Assembly: GCA_009911065.1 (NCBI GenBank)
Contig: QXWR01000031.1
Span: 1 to 64,000 of the forward strand
Origin: Clostridiaceae bacterium
Lineage (GTDB): Bacteria > Bacillota > Clostridia > Lachnospirales > Lachnospiraceae
DNA: 64,000 bases
Reading direction: 5' to 3'
The stretch's first letter is position 1; every line of letters begins with the position of its first letter. Of the stretch, positions 1 to 8,172 are shown in pieces. The translations under genes and the position numbers were made by a program. Under the pieces are notes generated by a model. The model was given only the letters and a program-made list of their open reading frames with translations. It did no database searches and had not been told where the DNA came from.

Positions 1-1
1 T

Positions 2-1375
2 TATCAAAGGCATAATAGGGGCGCTTTTAGCGCCTCTATCGGAATAAATAAAACATCGGAATTAGCCGGGTGGAGCAGCGGGCGGGAGCTGTCCGAGCTG
101 AAAAGCTCCCTTGAAACGATACGCAGCGCAGCCGCCGAGATTATCAATTCCATAGACGAGAACTTAGCGGAGCTGCAAAAGGCACAGGACAAGGAGCAGA
201 CCGCCGGACAGGAGCAGCCCACCAGAGAGGGACAGGAAGCCGCGCCGGAGAAGCCGGATCCGGAAGCAGCCGCACCGGGAAAATCCGGCGCACAGGAAAA
301 AGCGGGCGCAGCCCCGAAAGAAGCCTTTACCCCGGAAACGATTTACAGAGTGCGCCGGAACCCTTACAGCGACAGCCGGGAAAACAGCTACCTCTTGCAA
401 GCCTATGTGACACAGGAGAACGGGCGGGCGAAAATGGGCGACGTGCTTTATACGGGAACGCCGGAGAAATGCCGCGAGCTTATGGGGCAGCTCAAAAGCG
501 GCGAGCTGACCGAGGGCGACGTGAAGCAGCTTTACGCAAAGGCACAGGAAACGGCGCAGACCGCCGGACAGGACAAAGACACCTTTTCCATTTACCAGAT
601 AAAGGGCGGGGACGAAACAAGGGATTTCCGCTTTGAGCCATACGACCGCCTGCAGGCGGCGGGAAATGTGGTTGACAGGGCGAACTATGAGCTTGTCTAT
701 TCCGCGCCCCTTGCGCCGGAAACTTCCCTTGAAGATATTTACACCTGTTTCAATATCGACCACCCCAAAGATTTTAAGGGACACAGCCTTTCCGTTTCCG
801 ACGTGGTAGTGCTTCATCAGGACGGACAGGACGCGGCGCATTTCGTTGACAGTGTAGGTTTTCGGGAAGTGCCGGAGTTTTTACAGGAGCAAAAGCAGCT
901 TACCCCGGACGACTTGGAAACGGGCGAAACTGTCAAGACACCGAGGGGGACTTTCCATGTGACCGCCATGAGCCGGGAGCAGATAGAAGCCGCCGGATAT
1001 GGCTTTCACCACCAGTCGGACGACGGAAAGTATCTGATTATGGGGAATGGGACGCGGGCGTTTGCCGTTGCCGCAGAACAGGCGCAGCGGGACAATCCCT
1101 TGAAAACCGCCGAGCAGACCACAGAGCAGAACGGGAACATGATTGACGGTATCATCAACAACACCCCCACCGTTGACGAACTGGAAGCAAAGGTAAAGGC
1201 GGGCGAGCAGATTTCCCTTGTTGACCTGGCTAACGCTGTCAAAGCCGACAAGGAGCGCGGCAAGGGAGCGAAGCCGGAAAAGAAACCCTCTATCCGGGCG
1301 CAGCTTAGAGCCGACAAGGAAAAGGCACAGAAGAAAAACGCAAAGCAGAAGTCACAGGACTTGGAAAGGAGCTGA
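2..1375 (+). CDS. ICE accessory protein with YodL/DUF4316-like region, 5' end outside window
   Basis: The frame is open from the first bases of the window, so the start lies upstream and only the C-terminal 457 or so residues are seen. The early part is charged and rich in Ala, Glu, Gln and Pro, a probable linker. It is followed by a region beginning TIYRVRRNPYSDS that resembles the YodL/DUF4316 proteins of Clostridial conjugative elements. The C-terminus ends in a Lys/Arg-rich PSIRAQLRADKEKAQ tail that recurs almost unchanged at the end of the next gene, which suggests a shared module. The next gene starts 3 bases after the stop. No enzymatic motif is visible and the role is unknown; family assignment is by resemblance. 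Confidence 0.7.
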   Translation, partial: YQRHNRGAFSASIGINKTSELAGWSSGRELSELKSSLETIRSAAAEIINSIDENLAELQKAQDKEQTAGQEQPTREGQEAAPEKPDPEAAAPGKSGAQEKAGAAPKEAFTPETIYRVRRNPYSDSRENSYLLQAYVTQENGRAKMGDVLYTGTPEKCRELMGQLKSGELTEGDVKQLYAKAQETAQTAGQDKDTFSIYQIKGGDETRDFRFEPYDRLQAAGNVVDRANYELVYSAPLAPETSLEDIYTCFNIDHPKDFKGHSLSVSDVVVLHQDGQDAAHFVDSVGFREVPEFLQEQKQLTPDDLETGETVKTPRGTFHVTAMSREQIEAAGYGFHHQSDDGKYLIMGNGTRAFAVAAEQAQRDNPLKTAEQTTEQNGNMIDGIINNTPTVDELEAKVKAGEQISLVDLANAVKADKERGKGAKPEKKPSIRAQLRADKEKAQKKNAKQKSQDLERS

Positions 1376-1378
1376 CCC

Positions 1379-2332
1379 ATGCCGGAACAGAGCAAATTTG
1401 AAAACATGGATTTGTTTGCTTCCCTTGAAGCGATTATGAAGCAGAACACAGGCTTTTACCAGAGCGACTTAGACATTGACAAAGAGATTATCGCAAAGGC
1501 GGCGGCAAGCCCCCACAGGGAGGACAAAACACTTTTGTGGTTCTGCCGCCCGTCCGGGACGCACTGTTTCCGGGAGCGCGACGTTTTCCTCAAAGACACC
1601 GCGCCCCACAACACATGGCGTTTCTACATGGAGCAGACAAGCGACCGCGTTCTTGCCTATGCAATCGAGCTGACGGGAAAGGAGCGCGGGAAAATCAAGG
1701 GCAATCTGTACGAACTGGACTACTCTAAACATTATGAGCGCGTCAAGGAAAAGGAGCTGCCCGCCGATACGGTGAAGCTGATTTATGAGCATGGGGAAAG
1801 GGTACAGGAAGCCGGGAGATATTTTGACGGAACCCCAGACCCGCAGCTTGGGAAATTTGAACGCTTTGAAGCCGTACCCAACGACCCGGACGCGCTGCAA
1901 TCGCTCTTACAGGAAGAACGGCGCAGCCGGGAGCAGCTTTCGCCGGGGGATTTCAAGGCGCATATTGCCGCTTTGCGGGACGGGCTGATTGAAACGGAAG
2001 CGCGGCGCATTGTGCGGGAAATGAAGCGGCATTACGAGCCGAACAGCCCGAACAAGACCCATTTCATGGCAGAGCTTTCCCCGGCGTTCATGCGGCTTGC
2101 AGCCACAAAGGACACTGACCGCCTTTTCTCCATGCTGCCCTACAAGACCCTTTCCTTTTCCAAAATCGAGGGCAGACATGGGACGTATGCGCTGATTGAC
2201 AAGGGGGAGAACCGGGACAGGGAGATAAGGAAGCCCCGCCCCTCTATCCGGGCGCAGCTTAAAGCAGACAAGGCAAAGACCGCCCCGAAAAAGGCGGCGG
2301 CAAAAACAAAAAATCACGATATGGAGGTATGA
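1379..2332 (+). CDS. Conserved transposon accessory protein of unknown function
   Basis: A 317-residue soluble protein with no transmembrane segment. Its ATG follows the GGAG of the preceding gene end by about 7 bases. Proteins of this type recur in Clostridial transposons between a YodL-type protein and a TTRAP protein, and the same order is seen here. The C-terminus carries the PSIRAQLKADKAKT motif shared with the upstream gene. A function cannot be given from sequence. The gene overlaps the start region of the next gene by a few bases, so translation is probably coupled. Confidence 0.75.
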   Translation: MPEQSKFENMDLFASLEAIMKQNTGFYQSDLDIDKEIIAKAAASPHREDKTLLWFCRPSGTHCFRERDVFLKDTAPHNTWRFYMEQTSDRVLAYAIELTGKERGKIKGNLYELDYSKHYERVKEKELPADTVKLIYEHGERVQEAGRYFDGTPDPQLGKFERFEAVPNDPDALQSLLQEERRSREQLSPGDFKAHIAALRDGLIETEARRIVREMKRHYEPNSPNKTHFMAELSPAFMRLAATKDTDRLFSMLPYKTLSFSKIEGRHGTYALIDKGENRDREIRKPRPSIRAQLKADKAKTAPKKAAAKTKNHDMEV

Positions 2333-2334
2333 GC

Positions 2335-2541
2335 ATGATTAGACTGACTGTTGAAGAAACAAACCTTTTGAGCATTTACAACGAGGGCGGCAAGCGGGCT
2401 TTGATTGAGAATGTCAACGCCGCGCTGCCCTACATGGACGCGGATATGCGGGAGCTTGCAAAGCGCACCCTTTCCAAAGTGGACGCTTTGACCGAAGCGG
2501 AATTTGCAGAGCTTCCCATTTACGCCGCTGATGAAGTATGA
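2335..2541 (+). CDS. Transposon-transfer assisting (TTRAP) family protein
   Basis: A 68-residue protein opening MIRLTVEETNL, typical of the TTRAP family (PF14203) of Clostridial conjugative and mobilizable elements. The chosen ATG lies 6 bases after a GGAGGT; another ATG two codons earlier is too close to it. The gene sits in the same run as the flanking accessory genes and overlaps the next start by 4 bases. Family members accompany transfer genes, but no biochemical activity is established, so a role in transfer is inference. Confidence 0.8.
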   Translation: MIRLTVEETNLLSIYNEGGKRALIENVNAALPYMDADMRELAKRTLSKVDALTEAEFAELPIYAADEV

Positions 2542-2903
2542 ACGGGGTTAAGCGGCTGACGCCGCCCCAGAGCCGGAAAGTCAACGCCCTTGTGCGCCGG
2601 ACGTGCTGCAATTATGATAACGGGAACTGTATCTTACTGGACGACGGGGACGAGTGCGTATGTCCGCAGCTCATTTCCTATTCGCTTCTCTGCAAGTGGT
2701 TCCGGGTTGCGGTGCTTCCCGCCGACAGGCTGCTTTATGCGGAGCTTTACCAGACAGGGGATAAGAAGAAATGTACCGAGTGCGGCGCGTTCTTTGCGTC
2801 AACCTCTAACAGTGTCAAATACTGCCCCGTCTGCCGGAAACGTATCACCCGCAGACAAGCCGCCGAGCGCATGAGGAAAAGACGCGCCCCTGTTACGCAG
2901 TAG
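2538..2903 (+). CDS. Cysteine-rich VLP domain protein
   Basis: A 121-residue protein with an N-terminal cysteine cluster (CCNYDNGNC, then CVCPQL) and a C-terminal zinc-ribbon-like pair (CTEC and CPVC), followed by a basic tail. This matches the Cys_rich_VLP family (PF14194) found in Clostridial transposons. The ATG overlaps the end of the TTRAP gene. The cysteine spacing and basic end suggest zinc and nucleic-acid binding, but the role in the element is not known. It is the last gene of the rightward run and is followed by a strong terminator. Confidence 0.8.
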   Translation: MNGVKRLTPPQSRKVNALVRRTCCNYDNGNCILLDDGDECVCPQLISYSLLCKWFRVAVLPADRLLYAELYQTGDKKKCTECGAFFASTSNSVKYCPVCRKRITRRQAAERMRKRRAPVTQ

Positions 2904-3031
2904 GCGCGGAAAATCCCTTGATTTACAGGGCTTTCCGGGCGTGAAAATCGGATAGGCGATACTTTATACCTTTACCCCCAAAAATGGCGTTCTACTGCGT
3001 AACATTCACGAAAACAGCACCCATAAAAAGA

Positions 3032-3077
3032 CAGGGCGCGGAAGTCATATACTGGCTTCCGCGCCCTGTTCTTTTTT
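3032..3077. terminator. Bidirectional intrinsic terminator between convergent runs
   Basis: A 13-bp perfect stem (CAGGGCGCGGAAG and its complement) with an 11-base loop is followed by TTCTTTTTTT on the plus strand. On the minus strand it is followed by a shorter T run. It ends both the rightward accessory run and the leftward gene at 3081. Confidence 0.9.
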
Positions 3078-3080
3078 TGC

Positions 3081-3332
3081 CTATCTGACATTTCCCTTTT
3101 CCATTTCTTCAAGCGGGAACTGCGGGAGGGCTTCTATCAGCTTCTTTGTGATGGACTGGCGCATATCTTCGTTGATTTCCTGTTTCGTGCTTCCGTCCGG
3201 CTGTCTGACCGCTACCGTCGATAGCCTGTCGATTTCGTCCTTGTAGCACTCCACGACTTTCTCCACCGCCCATTTTTCCCCGGCAACGGCGGCGCGTATG
3301 GTTTCATATTCCGGCATTTTCTGGTTTTCCAT
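3081..3332 (-). CDS. HTH_16-type small helix-turn-helix protein
   Basis: An 83-residue protein opening MENQKMPEYETIRAAV and continuing with AVEKVVECYKDEIDRLS. This is the pattern of HTH_16 (PF12645) proteins, which pair with sigma-70-like factors in Clostridial transposons. Two more members lie at 8153 and 11940 in this window. This copy is away from any sigma gene, next to the relaxase. Start chosen at the second methionine, which matches the family length. It is probably a transcriptional regulator of transfer; that is inference. Confidence 0.75.
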   Translation of the reverse strand: MENQKMPEYETIRAAVAGEKWAVEKVVECYKDEIDRLSTVAVRQPDGSTKQEINEDMRQSITKKLIEALPQFPLEEMEKGNVR

Positions 3333-3395
3333 GCTCAACGCTCCTCTGCTTTTTGATAGCCCTATCATAGCACAGCGGCGGGGATTTTGCTATCC

Positions 3396-4742
3396 TTATC
3401 CGCGCTCTGTTCCCTTTTCCCGTTCCGGCTGCCTGTCTGCCTGTAAAATGCTGTCAATGTTCTGCTTGATAATATCGTATTCCCGGACTTTCTTTTTCAG
3501 CTTCCCATAGTCGGCATAAAGGGCTTCTTTCTGCGCTTGGAGGGCTTCATATTCCGATTGCAGCGCGGCAAGGTTCGGGAGCTTTGCAATGCCCGCCGCT
3601 TTCAGCGACCTTGCGGCGGCTTCATGTAGGATAATCGCCTGTTCCTGTCCGGCGCGGTACTTCTCCCTGTTCCTTGCCTTGCGGTATGCGTCATAGACGG
3701 GCTTTGTCTTTTGGTAGGTGGAAACATTCTTGATAAGCACCGCCATGTCCGCAAGCCGCTTTTCCGCGTCCTTCAATGCGTCTGCCGCCTGTCCGCTTTC
3801 CGCTGCCATTTCTTCAATCCGGCTGACTAAATCCGCGTACTGTTCAATCTTATGTTCCGTCAAGAAATTCATGGTCTTTGCTGCCTGTTTCAGATTGTGG
3901 ATTTTCGCCCACTGTTCATAGCCCTTACTCTGCGCCGCCTTGATACTGTTCTCAATGTCGATAAGCAGCGAAACGCCGCGCTGCTCTCTGGGGGCTTTCG
4001 CCGCCTTTGCCCGTCTGCCCGCTATCCGTTCCCTTATGGCTTCCTCTGTATAATCCGCGCCGAGGGTTTTAAGACGGGTGAAGCGTTCCTGTCCGGGGGC
4101 GCGGCATGACACATATTTCCCCGGCTTTATCTCATAGCCCGCCGCCTGTAACCGCTGCAACAATTCCTCAAAACTGGAAACTTGGGGGATAAGCGCGTCA
4201 ACGGCAATCTTTAGCTTGCCTTTCCAACTTGTACCCGTCTTTTCTGCCTGGTACTCCGCATAGCTCTTTCCCTTGCTGCCCTTGCCGGGAACGACGACGG
4301 ACAAGCCATTTTCCCGACACAGCTTGTCGCTCATGTTCCGTATGCCGTAATAGCTCCTTTTGTTGGAATTATATTTGCGGTGGTCTACGAAATTTACGGC
4401 GCAGAAAATAATGTGATTGTGGACGTGTCCTTTGTCAATGTGCGTCGTGAGTACATATTCATGCTGCCCCTTTGTTACCGCGTCGGCAAGCTGCTTTCCG
4501 ATTTCATGGGCTTTCTGATAATCGACTTCCCCCGGCTCAAAGGACTGTATCAGATGAAAGGCTAAATTGTTCCCCTTTTGGAGTGCTTGGGACAAGGTAT
4601 ATTCAAATTCAATATCTGCCGTTTCATAGGAGCAGCCGAAAGAGGACACAAGCATTTTTCCGTCCGTCTTGTCCGGGTTTTCGATATAGTCAAGGGCTTT
4701 GCTTAGAGTGCTTTTAATAGGCTTAATCTTTGTAACCGCCAT
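3396..4742 (-). CDS. MobP-type relaxase
   Basis: A 448-residue mobilization relaxase that would nick at oriT and lead the strand into a recipient. The N-terminal half carries the relaxase/mobilization nuclease domain (PF03432 type) with the three-histidine motif HIDKGHVHNH at residues 101-110 and a plausible active-site tyrosine in the LDYI region near residue 19. The C-terminal half is charged and helical, probably a coiled coil. The mobC start lies upstream and the two genes overlap by 40 bases, so they are coupled. No coupling ATPase or mating-pore gene is visible, so within this window the element looks mobilizable rather than self-transmissible. Confidence 0.88.
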   Translation of the reverse strand: MAVTKIKPIKSTLSKALDYIENPDKTDGKMLVSSFGCSYETADIEFEYTLSQALQKGNNLAFHLIQSFEPGEVDYQKAHEIGKQLADAVTKGQHEYVLTTHIDKGHVHNHIIFCAVNFVDHRKYNSNKRSYYGIRNMSDKLCRENGLSVVVPGKGSKGKSYAEYQAEKTGTSWKGKLKIAVDALIPQVSSFEELLQRLQAAGYEIKPGKYVSCRAPGQERFTRLKTLGADYTEEAIRERIAGRRAKAAKAPREQRGVSLLIDIENSIKAAQSKGYEQWAKIHNLKQAAKTMNFLTEHKIEQYADLVSRIEEMAAESGQAADALKDAEKRLADMAVLIKNVSTYQKTKPVYDAYRKARNREKYRAGQEQAIILHEAAARSLKAAGIAKLPNLAALQSEYEALQAQKEALYADYGKLKKKVREYDIIKQNIDSILQADRQPEREKGTERG

Positions 4743-5032
4743 ATCTCCGCAAGCACCCCCTTTATTTCCTCTATGTCCTCTTGGTATGCGTTCCCCGTCG
4801 CGTTTACGCGGCGTGCTATCTGGTTGACGTTGACACCGATTTTCTGTATCTCTGCGGTCATTGCCTTTATATCGGCATGGTCTATCTGAATGATATACCC
4901 GTCAATGGCAATCTTCCGCAGATATGCCGCCATGTTCCGGGTGGGTACGAGCTTCATTTTTTCCAGTATTAAATCCCGTTCCGCTTCCGTCACTCTGAAT
5001 TTGATTTGCACCGTTCTTTTGCGTCCGTTCAT
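4703..5032 (-). CDS. mobC: MobC relaxosome accessory protein
   Basis: A 109-residue protein with an N-terminal ribbon-helix-helix-like stretch (RTVQIKFRVTEAERDLI) and the IGVNVNQIARRVN motif typical of MobC (PF05713). It binds near oriT and helps the relaxase. The ATG at 5032 is 7 bases after a GGAG; upstream in-frame codons lack a ribosome binding site. It overlaps the relaxase gene by 40 bases. The upstream non-coding stretch is the expected place for oriT. Confidence 0.88.
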   Translation of the reverse strand: MNGRKRTVQIKFRVTEAERDLILEKMKLVPTRNMAAYLRKIAIDGYIIQIDHADIKAMTAEIQKIGVNVNQIARRVNATGNAYQEDIEEIKGVLAEIWRLQRLSLLKAL

Positions 5033-5084
5033 GTATTCGCTCCTTTCCTTTCCGTTCCGAGGGTTTGGGACACTTCCCAACAAG

Positions 5085-5260
5085 CAATTTTCAACCGACG
5101 CGCCGCAGCGCGGGAGGGGAAAATACGGAAGTGGGTACCCGCTTCCTATGCTTGCTACGAATGTTTTTATCCCTTATGCCTTACTACGGAGCTATGCCCG
5201 GTTTTGCCAAACTTCCGCAAAAGAAAAACGCTGCAATCCTCAAAAAAAGATTACAACGCT
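5085..5260. other. Candidate oriT region
   Basis: This non-coding stretch lies between mobC and the XRE gene. It contains an inverted repeat around GGAAGTGGGTACCCGCTTCC (about 5127-5146), a GC-rich CGACGCGCCGCAGCGCG palindrome near 5097, and a possible pairing of GGGCATAGCTCC-type sequence further right. Relaxase systems usually place oriT just upstream of mobC. The nic site cannot be read directly, so this is inference. Confidence 0.4.
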
Positions 5261-5293
5261 CTCTAAACCTTATTCAATTCTGACGGACACTTC

Positions 5294-5647
5294 TTATCTG
5301 CCCTCTGTTTCGACTTCCGCTATCTCCTTTGCCGTTGCGCTCACAATCCGTATGCCTGTATCGCTCATACCGTCAAGAAGCGCGTCAAGCTGCCGCCGCT
5401 GCGTGTTCTTCTCTGGCGGCGTTTCCAAAAGAAACTGGTCTACGGATATATTGTAGCGGAGCATAAGCTCAAAGAAAATCTGTAAACTTGGGTGCTGCCC
5501 CTTGTTCTCAATGTTCGCAAGGTAGCGCGGCGAGATAAACATTTCGTCGCTCACTTTCTTGCGGCTCTCCTTGCGCCCTGTCCGCGCCGCCTTTATCGCT
5601 GCCCCAAAAGCCTTGAAATCGTATTTCGGTACTGGTCTTTTTGCCAT
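5294..5647 (-). CDS. XRE-family helix-turn-helix regulator
   Basis: A 117-residue protein with a Cro/C1-type helix-turn-helix at about residues 15-70 (RKKVSDEMFISPRYLANIEN, then PSLQIFFELMLRYNIS). The C-terminal tail resembles those of transposon-borne XRE regulators. It points leftward towards mobC and the relaxase, so it may control mobilization. The start is preceded by a weak GGGTG. The promoter of the cargo operon lies about 95 bases to its right in the opposite direction. Confidence 0.8.
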   Translation of the reverse strand: MAKRPVPKYDFKAFGAAIKAARTGRKESRKKVSDEMFISPRYLANIENKGQHPSLQIFFELMLRYNISVDQFLLETPPEKNTQRRQLDALLDGMSDTGIRIVSATAKEIAEVETEGR

Positions 5648-5741
5648 AGTTATTCACCCTGTTACATTTTACTGTTCCCCTTTCTTCTTGGATATGTCTA
5701 CACAATTCAATCAGTTAGCCAAAATAATTCATATGTATATG

Positions 5742-5770
5742 TTGACAATTAGCCGCTTTTTTTGTATAGT
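5742..5770 (+). promoter_or_regulatory. Sigma-A-type promoter of the methyltransferase cargo
   Basis: TTGACA at 5742-5747 and TATAGT at 5765-5770 are separated by 17 bases, near-consensus. The transcript would begin just ahead of the leader peptide at 5794 and read into the KTR and methyltransferase genes. Confidence 0.8.
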
Positions 5771-5793
5771 ATTATTAAAAGGGGGAAATGTTT

Positions 5794-5820
5794 ATGTTAC
5801 ATAGCATGCGTATTCGATAA
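5794..5820 (+). CDS. Regulatory leader peptide MLHSMRIR
   Basis: An eight-codon reading frame with ATG 8 bases after GGGGG and TAA at 5818-5820. It sits between a strong promoter and two terminator-like hairpins. This is the arrangement of ribosome-mediated attenuators that control resistance genes such as erm, cfr and tet in Firmicutes. Drug-stalled ribosomes on such a leader typically open the downstream hairpins. The position and structure are seen; the inducer and mechanism are inferred. Confidence 0.6.
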   Translation: MLHSMRIR

Positions 5821-5844
5821 GCATTGAAATCAAAAAAGATTTTT

Positions 5845-6009
5845 CCCATTTTCAATATGGGCTTTTTTGTCATGCTTATTTTGCGTATGCTATACAACAA
5901 AACTAACGATGTATAGACATAGTATAAAAACTATGCCTTAATTTTGTTGTAGTGTTATATGTATAAATGCAGGTCAATGCTCATGTTGAGAATTGACCTG
6001 TATTTTTTT
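5845..6009 (+). terminator. Leader attenuator with two terminator hairpins
   Basis: The first hairpin (CCCAT, loop, ATGGG, then CTTTTTTG, 5845-5868) follows the leader peptide directly. The second (AGGTCAAT paired with ATTGACCT, followed by GTATTTTTTT, 5970-6009) ends 20 bases before the next gene. Between them ACAACAAAA and TTTTGTTGT can pair, as can CATAGT and ACTATG, giving alternative folds. This suggests conditional read-through into the methyltransferase operon. Confidence 0.65.
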
Positions 6010-6028
6010 GCACAAAAGGAGAAATATT

Positions 6029-6214
6029 ATGCTTGAAAAATATTGGATAAAATGTCCAATTTGTAACGGAAAGACGAGGGTTCAAGTATTTTATAATACG
6101 GTATTAAGAAATTTTCCTCTTTTCTGCCCTAAATGTAAATTAACACATATCATTGATGTTGAAAAATTAGAAATCATAATCAAAAACTCTGAAAAACAAA
6201 AGGAAGGATATTAA
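6029..6214 (+). CDS. Cysteine-rich KTR domain protein
   Basis: A 61-residue protein with two CxxC knuckles (CPIC and CPKC) and the KTRVQVF signature of the cysteine-rich KTR family (PF14205). These small proteins are common beside resistance genes in Clostridial mobile elements. The ATG at 6029 is 7 bases after AGGAG. The stop is immediately followed by the methyltransferase ATG, so translation is coupled. Base composition is clearly more A+T rich than in the flanking transfer genes. It probably binds zinc; function is unknown. Confidence 0.8.
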   Translation: MLEKYWIKCPICNGKTRVQVFYNTVLRNFPLFCPKCKLTHIIDVEKLEIIIKNSEKQKEGY

Positions 6215-7204
6215 ATGAAACACTTACCTAAAAGTACACTTACGGAAATATTGAATGACCCATACGGATTTACTTACAAAGAAATGTCGGAAGTAATTGG
6301 AGAGGATAAAGCAAGAGCCTTATATGCGGAATTGTATAAACAGCCATTTCACAAAAAAAATCTATCAATATCAACAAAAAAAGTCTATAAAAGTAGCGAT
6401 ACTGAAAAGTATGTTTATGAATTGAAAGACAACAGGTATATCGAAACGGTTTTTATTAAACGGCGAGATGGTGGGACTGTTTGCGTAAGTACGCAAGTTG
6501 GTTGTTCTGTTGGCTGTATTTTTTGTGAGTCCGGACGCAATGGTTTCGTTCGTAATCTAACACCATCTGAAATTGTGCAACAGGTCATATTGATACGTCA
6601 AAAAGTAAATCGTATCGTTTTTATGGGAATGGGAGAACCTTTATTCAATTACGACAACTTGATTGCAGCAATCCATATTCTTCGAGATAGAAATGGACTT
6701 AACTTTCCAACCGACGGCATTACCGTATCAACAGTTGGTCCAGTTAATCAATTAAAAAAATTGCGCGAAGAACATCTAAAAATTCAGTTGACAATATCTT
6801 TACATGCAGCAACACAGGCTGCGAGAAACTGCATCATTCCTCATATGCACATGTACGCTATTGAAGATGTTGTTAAGCAAGCATTGTCCTATTCACAAAG
6901 GCATAATCGAAAAGTGGTATTTGCGTATTTGCTTTTACCAGGTATAAATGACCGTTCCTCAGATATAAGGCAACTTGCAAAATGGTTTAAGGGCAAAAAT
7001 GTTATGATTAACGTGCTGCAATACAACCCGACGAGTAATTCAAAAATTAGAGCACCACAAAAACAAGAAATGGTTGCGTTCAAACATCAATTAGAGCAAA
7101 CAGGACTTGAAGTTACCATGAGAGTTTCTCATGGTAGAGAGATTAAAGCAGCTTGTGGACAGTTAGCTAATACATATAATAAAGCCAAAAAACAACAAAA
7201 ATAA
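6215..7204 (+). CDS. RlmN/Cfr-family radical SAM 23S rRNA adenine methyltransferase
   Basis: A 329-residue radical SAM methyltransferase. The [4Fe-4S] motif CSVGCIFC provides C97, C101 and C104. The two further catalytic cysteines of the RlmN/Cfr mechanism are present: C90, seven residues before the cluster, and C314 in AACGQL. GMGEP near residue 137 is the SAM-binding motif. RlmN methylates C2 and Cfr C8 of A2503; Cfr gives resistance to phenicols, lincosamides, oxazolidinones, pleuromutilins and streptogramin A. TQVGC and RNLTPSEI look more like RlmN, but the N-terminus is divergent, and a mobile position, attenuator and A+T-rich composition point to a resistance role. The methylation position cannot be told from sequence. 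Confidence 0.8.
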   Translation: MKHLPKSTLTEILNDPYGFTYKEMSEVIGEDKARALYAELYKQPFHKKNLSISTKKVYKSSDTEKYVYELKDNRYIETVFIKRRDGGTVCVSTQVGCSVGCIFCESGRNGFVRNLTPSEIVQQVILIRQKVNRIVFMGMGEPLFNYDNLIAAIHILRDRNGLNFPTDGITVSTVGPVNQLKKLREEHLKIQLTISLHAATQAARNCIIPHMHMYAIEDVVKQALSYSQRHNRKVVFAYLLLPGINDRSSDIRQLAKWFKGKNVMINVLQYNPTSNSKIRAPQKQEMVAFKHQLEQTGLEVTMRVSHGREIKAACGQLANTYNKAKKQQK

Positions 7205-7235
7205 TTTAATTAAAAGAGCCAGACGCACAGACGCA

Positions 7236-7283
7236 GAGCCGATAATATGCAGTTTGAAATACTGCTGTTATCGGCTCTTTTTT
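7236..7283 (+). terminator. Intrinsic terminator after the methyltransferase
   Basis: GAGCCGATAA (7236-7245) pairs with TTATCGGCTC (7268-7277), followed by TTTTTTG. It ends the cargo operon. The 170 bases to the next small frame show no further gene. Confidence 0.85.
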
Positions 7284-7454
7284 GATTTAATTTGTGCCCC
7301 CAATAACCATATTGGAGCAAAATCAGAACTGTTGCTTGTCGTTCTTTGATTTCCGCAGCAGCTTTGAAAAACCAAAGCCGCCGTTTCTTTTTATCTTCTA
7401 ATGAAATGACGCGGTATCACTGTTAAAAGCGGCGGCTAAAAGGAGGTAGCCGCC

Positions 7455-7565
7455 ATGAAGCACATACCATATCGACAAAATCCGACGGTCATTGACACAT
7501 CAAAAAAAGCCCGACCACCGCCGGGGAAAACTACGTCTATCAATATGAACTGTCTAATCATCTGA
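7455..7565 (+). CDS. Small reading frame of 36 codons, function unknown
   Basis: An ATG lies 7 bases after AAGGAGGT and opens a frame MKHIPYRQNPTVIDTSK that stops at 7565. From about 7525 a different frame (NYVYQYELSNHLNTAYNTY) reads on for some 60 codons, so the present gene may be a frameshifted remnant of a longer protein. The good ribosome binding site supports translation. No family is recognised. Confidence 0.4.
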   Translation: MKHIPYRQNPTVIDTSKKARPPPGKTTSINMNCLII

Positions 7566-7740
7566 ATACCGCTTACAATACCTATACGTCTGTCCGGGCT
7601 TTTCGGACAGGCGTATTTTGCTGCTCAAAAAATTTTTTGAAAAAAATCCGAAAATCTTCGGCGTTTTTTTCAAAAGGCAGTATTGCCCCGCGAAAAGGGG
7701 GAAGCACCACCAACTTTCCAACGAGAAAGGGGGTGAGAAT

Positions 7741-8172
7741 GTGGAACCTAATCGCAGGGAGTTTATAAAACAGTGCGCTTTCCAGAAGTTTTGTAATACG
7801 GTACTGCACAATGAAGCGTGTGACGCTCACAAAGAGCTGCACAGGCATAAGGCAAGGGAGATTACCTTTTCCGACTTGACCTTAGAAGAAGCGCGGCAGC
7901 TTCATACCTTTGATGAATATTTCAAAGGGGAAATCGCCTTTGAAAGAGCCGGGAAGAAAATCACGCCGAAGCTGCTTCTTGAAGCAATCCGTACTTTGCC
8001 GGAAGAAAAGCGCAAAGCCGTACTCCTGTACTATTTCGAGGGAATGAACGACACCGAGATTGCGGAGCTGTTCGATACGTCGAGAAGCACGATACAGTAC
8101 AGGCGGACAAGCTCTTTTGAGCTGCTAAAAAAATATCTGGAGGAAAATGCTGATGAATGGGACGAATGGTAA
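7741..8172 (+). CDS. Sigma-70-like RNA polymerase factor of a transposon
   Basis: A 143-residue protein with a C-terminal sigma-70 region 4 helix-turn-helix (DTEIAELFDTSRSTIQYRR) and a short N-terminal region. This is the size of the small sigma factors carried by Tn916- and Tn4451-like elements. Start GTG at 7741 follows AAAGGGGGTGAGA; the ATG-less upstream extension has no support. It overlaps the HTH_16 gene. A homologous pair lies at 11940-12595 in the resident element. It probably directs transcription of transfer or recombinase genes. Confidence 0.82.
   Translation: MEPNRREFIKQCAFQKFCNTVLHNEACDAHKELHRHKAREITFSDLTLEEARQLHTFDEYFKGEIAFERAGKKITPKLLLEAIRTLPEEKRKAVLLYYFEGMNDTEIAELFDTSRSTIQYRRTSSFELLKKYLEENADEWDEW

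Noticed and set aside
1..60. Left end of the inserted transposon at the window start
   Set aside because: The first gene is already open at base 2 and there is no match to the 13-bp inverted repeat of the right end. The true left end is outside the window.
6215..7204. Calling the methyltransferase cfr outright
   Set aside because: TQVGC and RNLTPSEI look like RlmN and the N-terminus differs from Cfr, so a specific resistance gene symbol is not supported.
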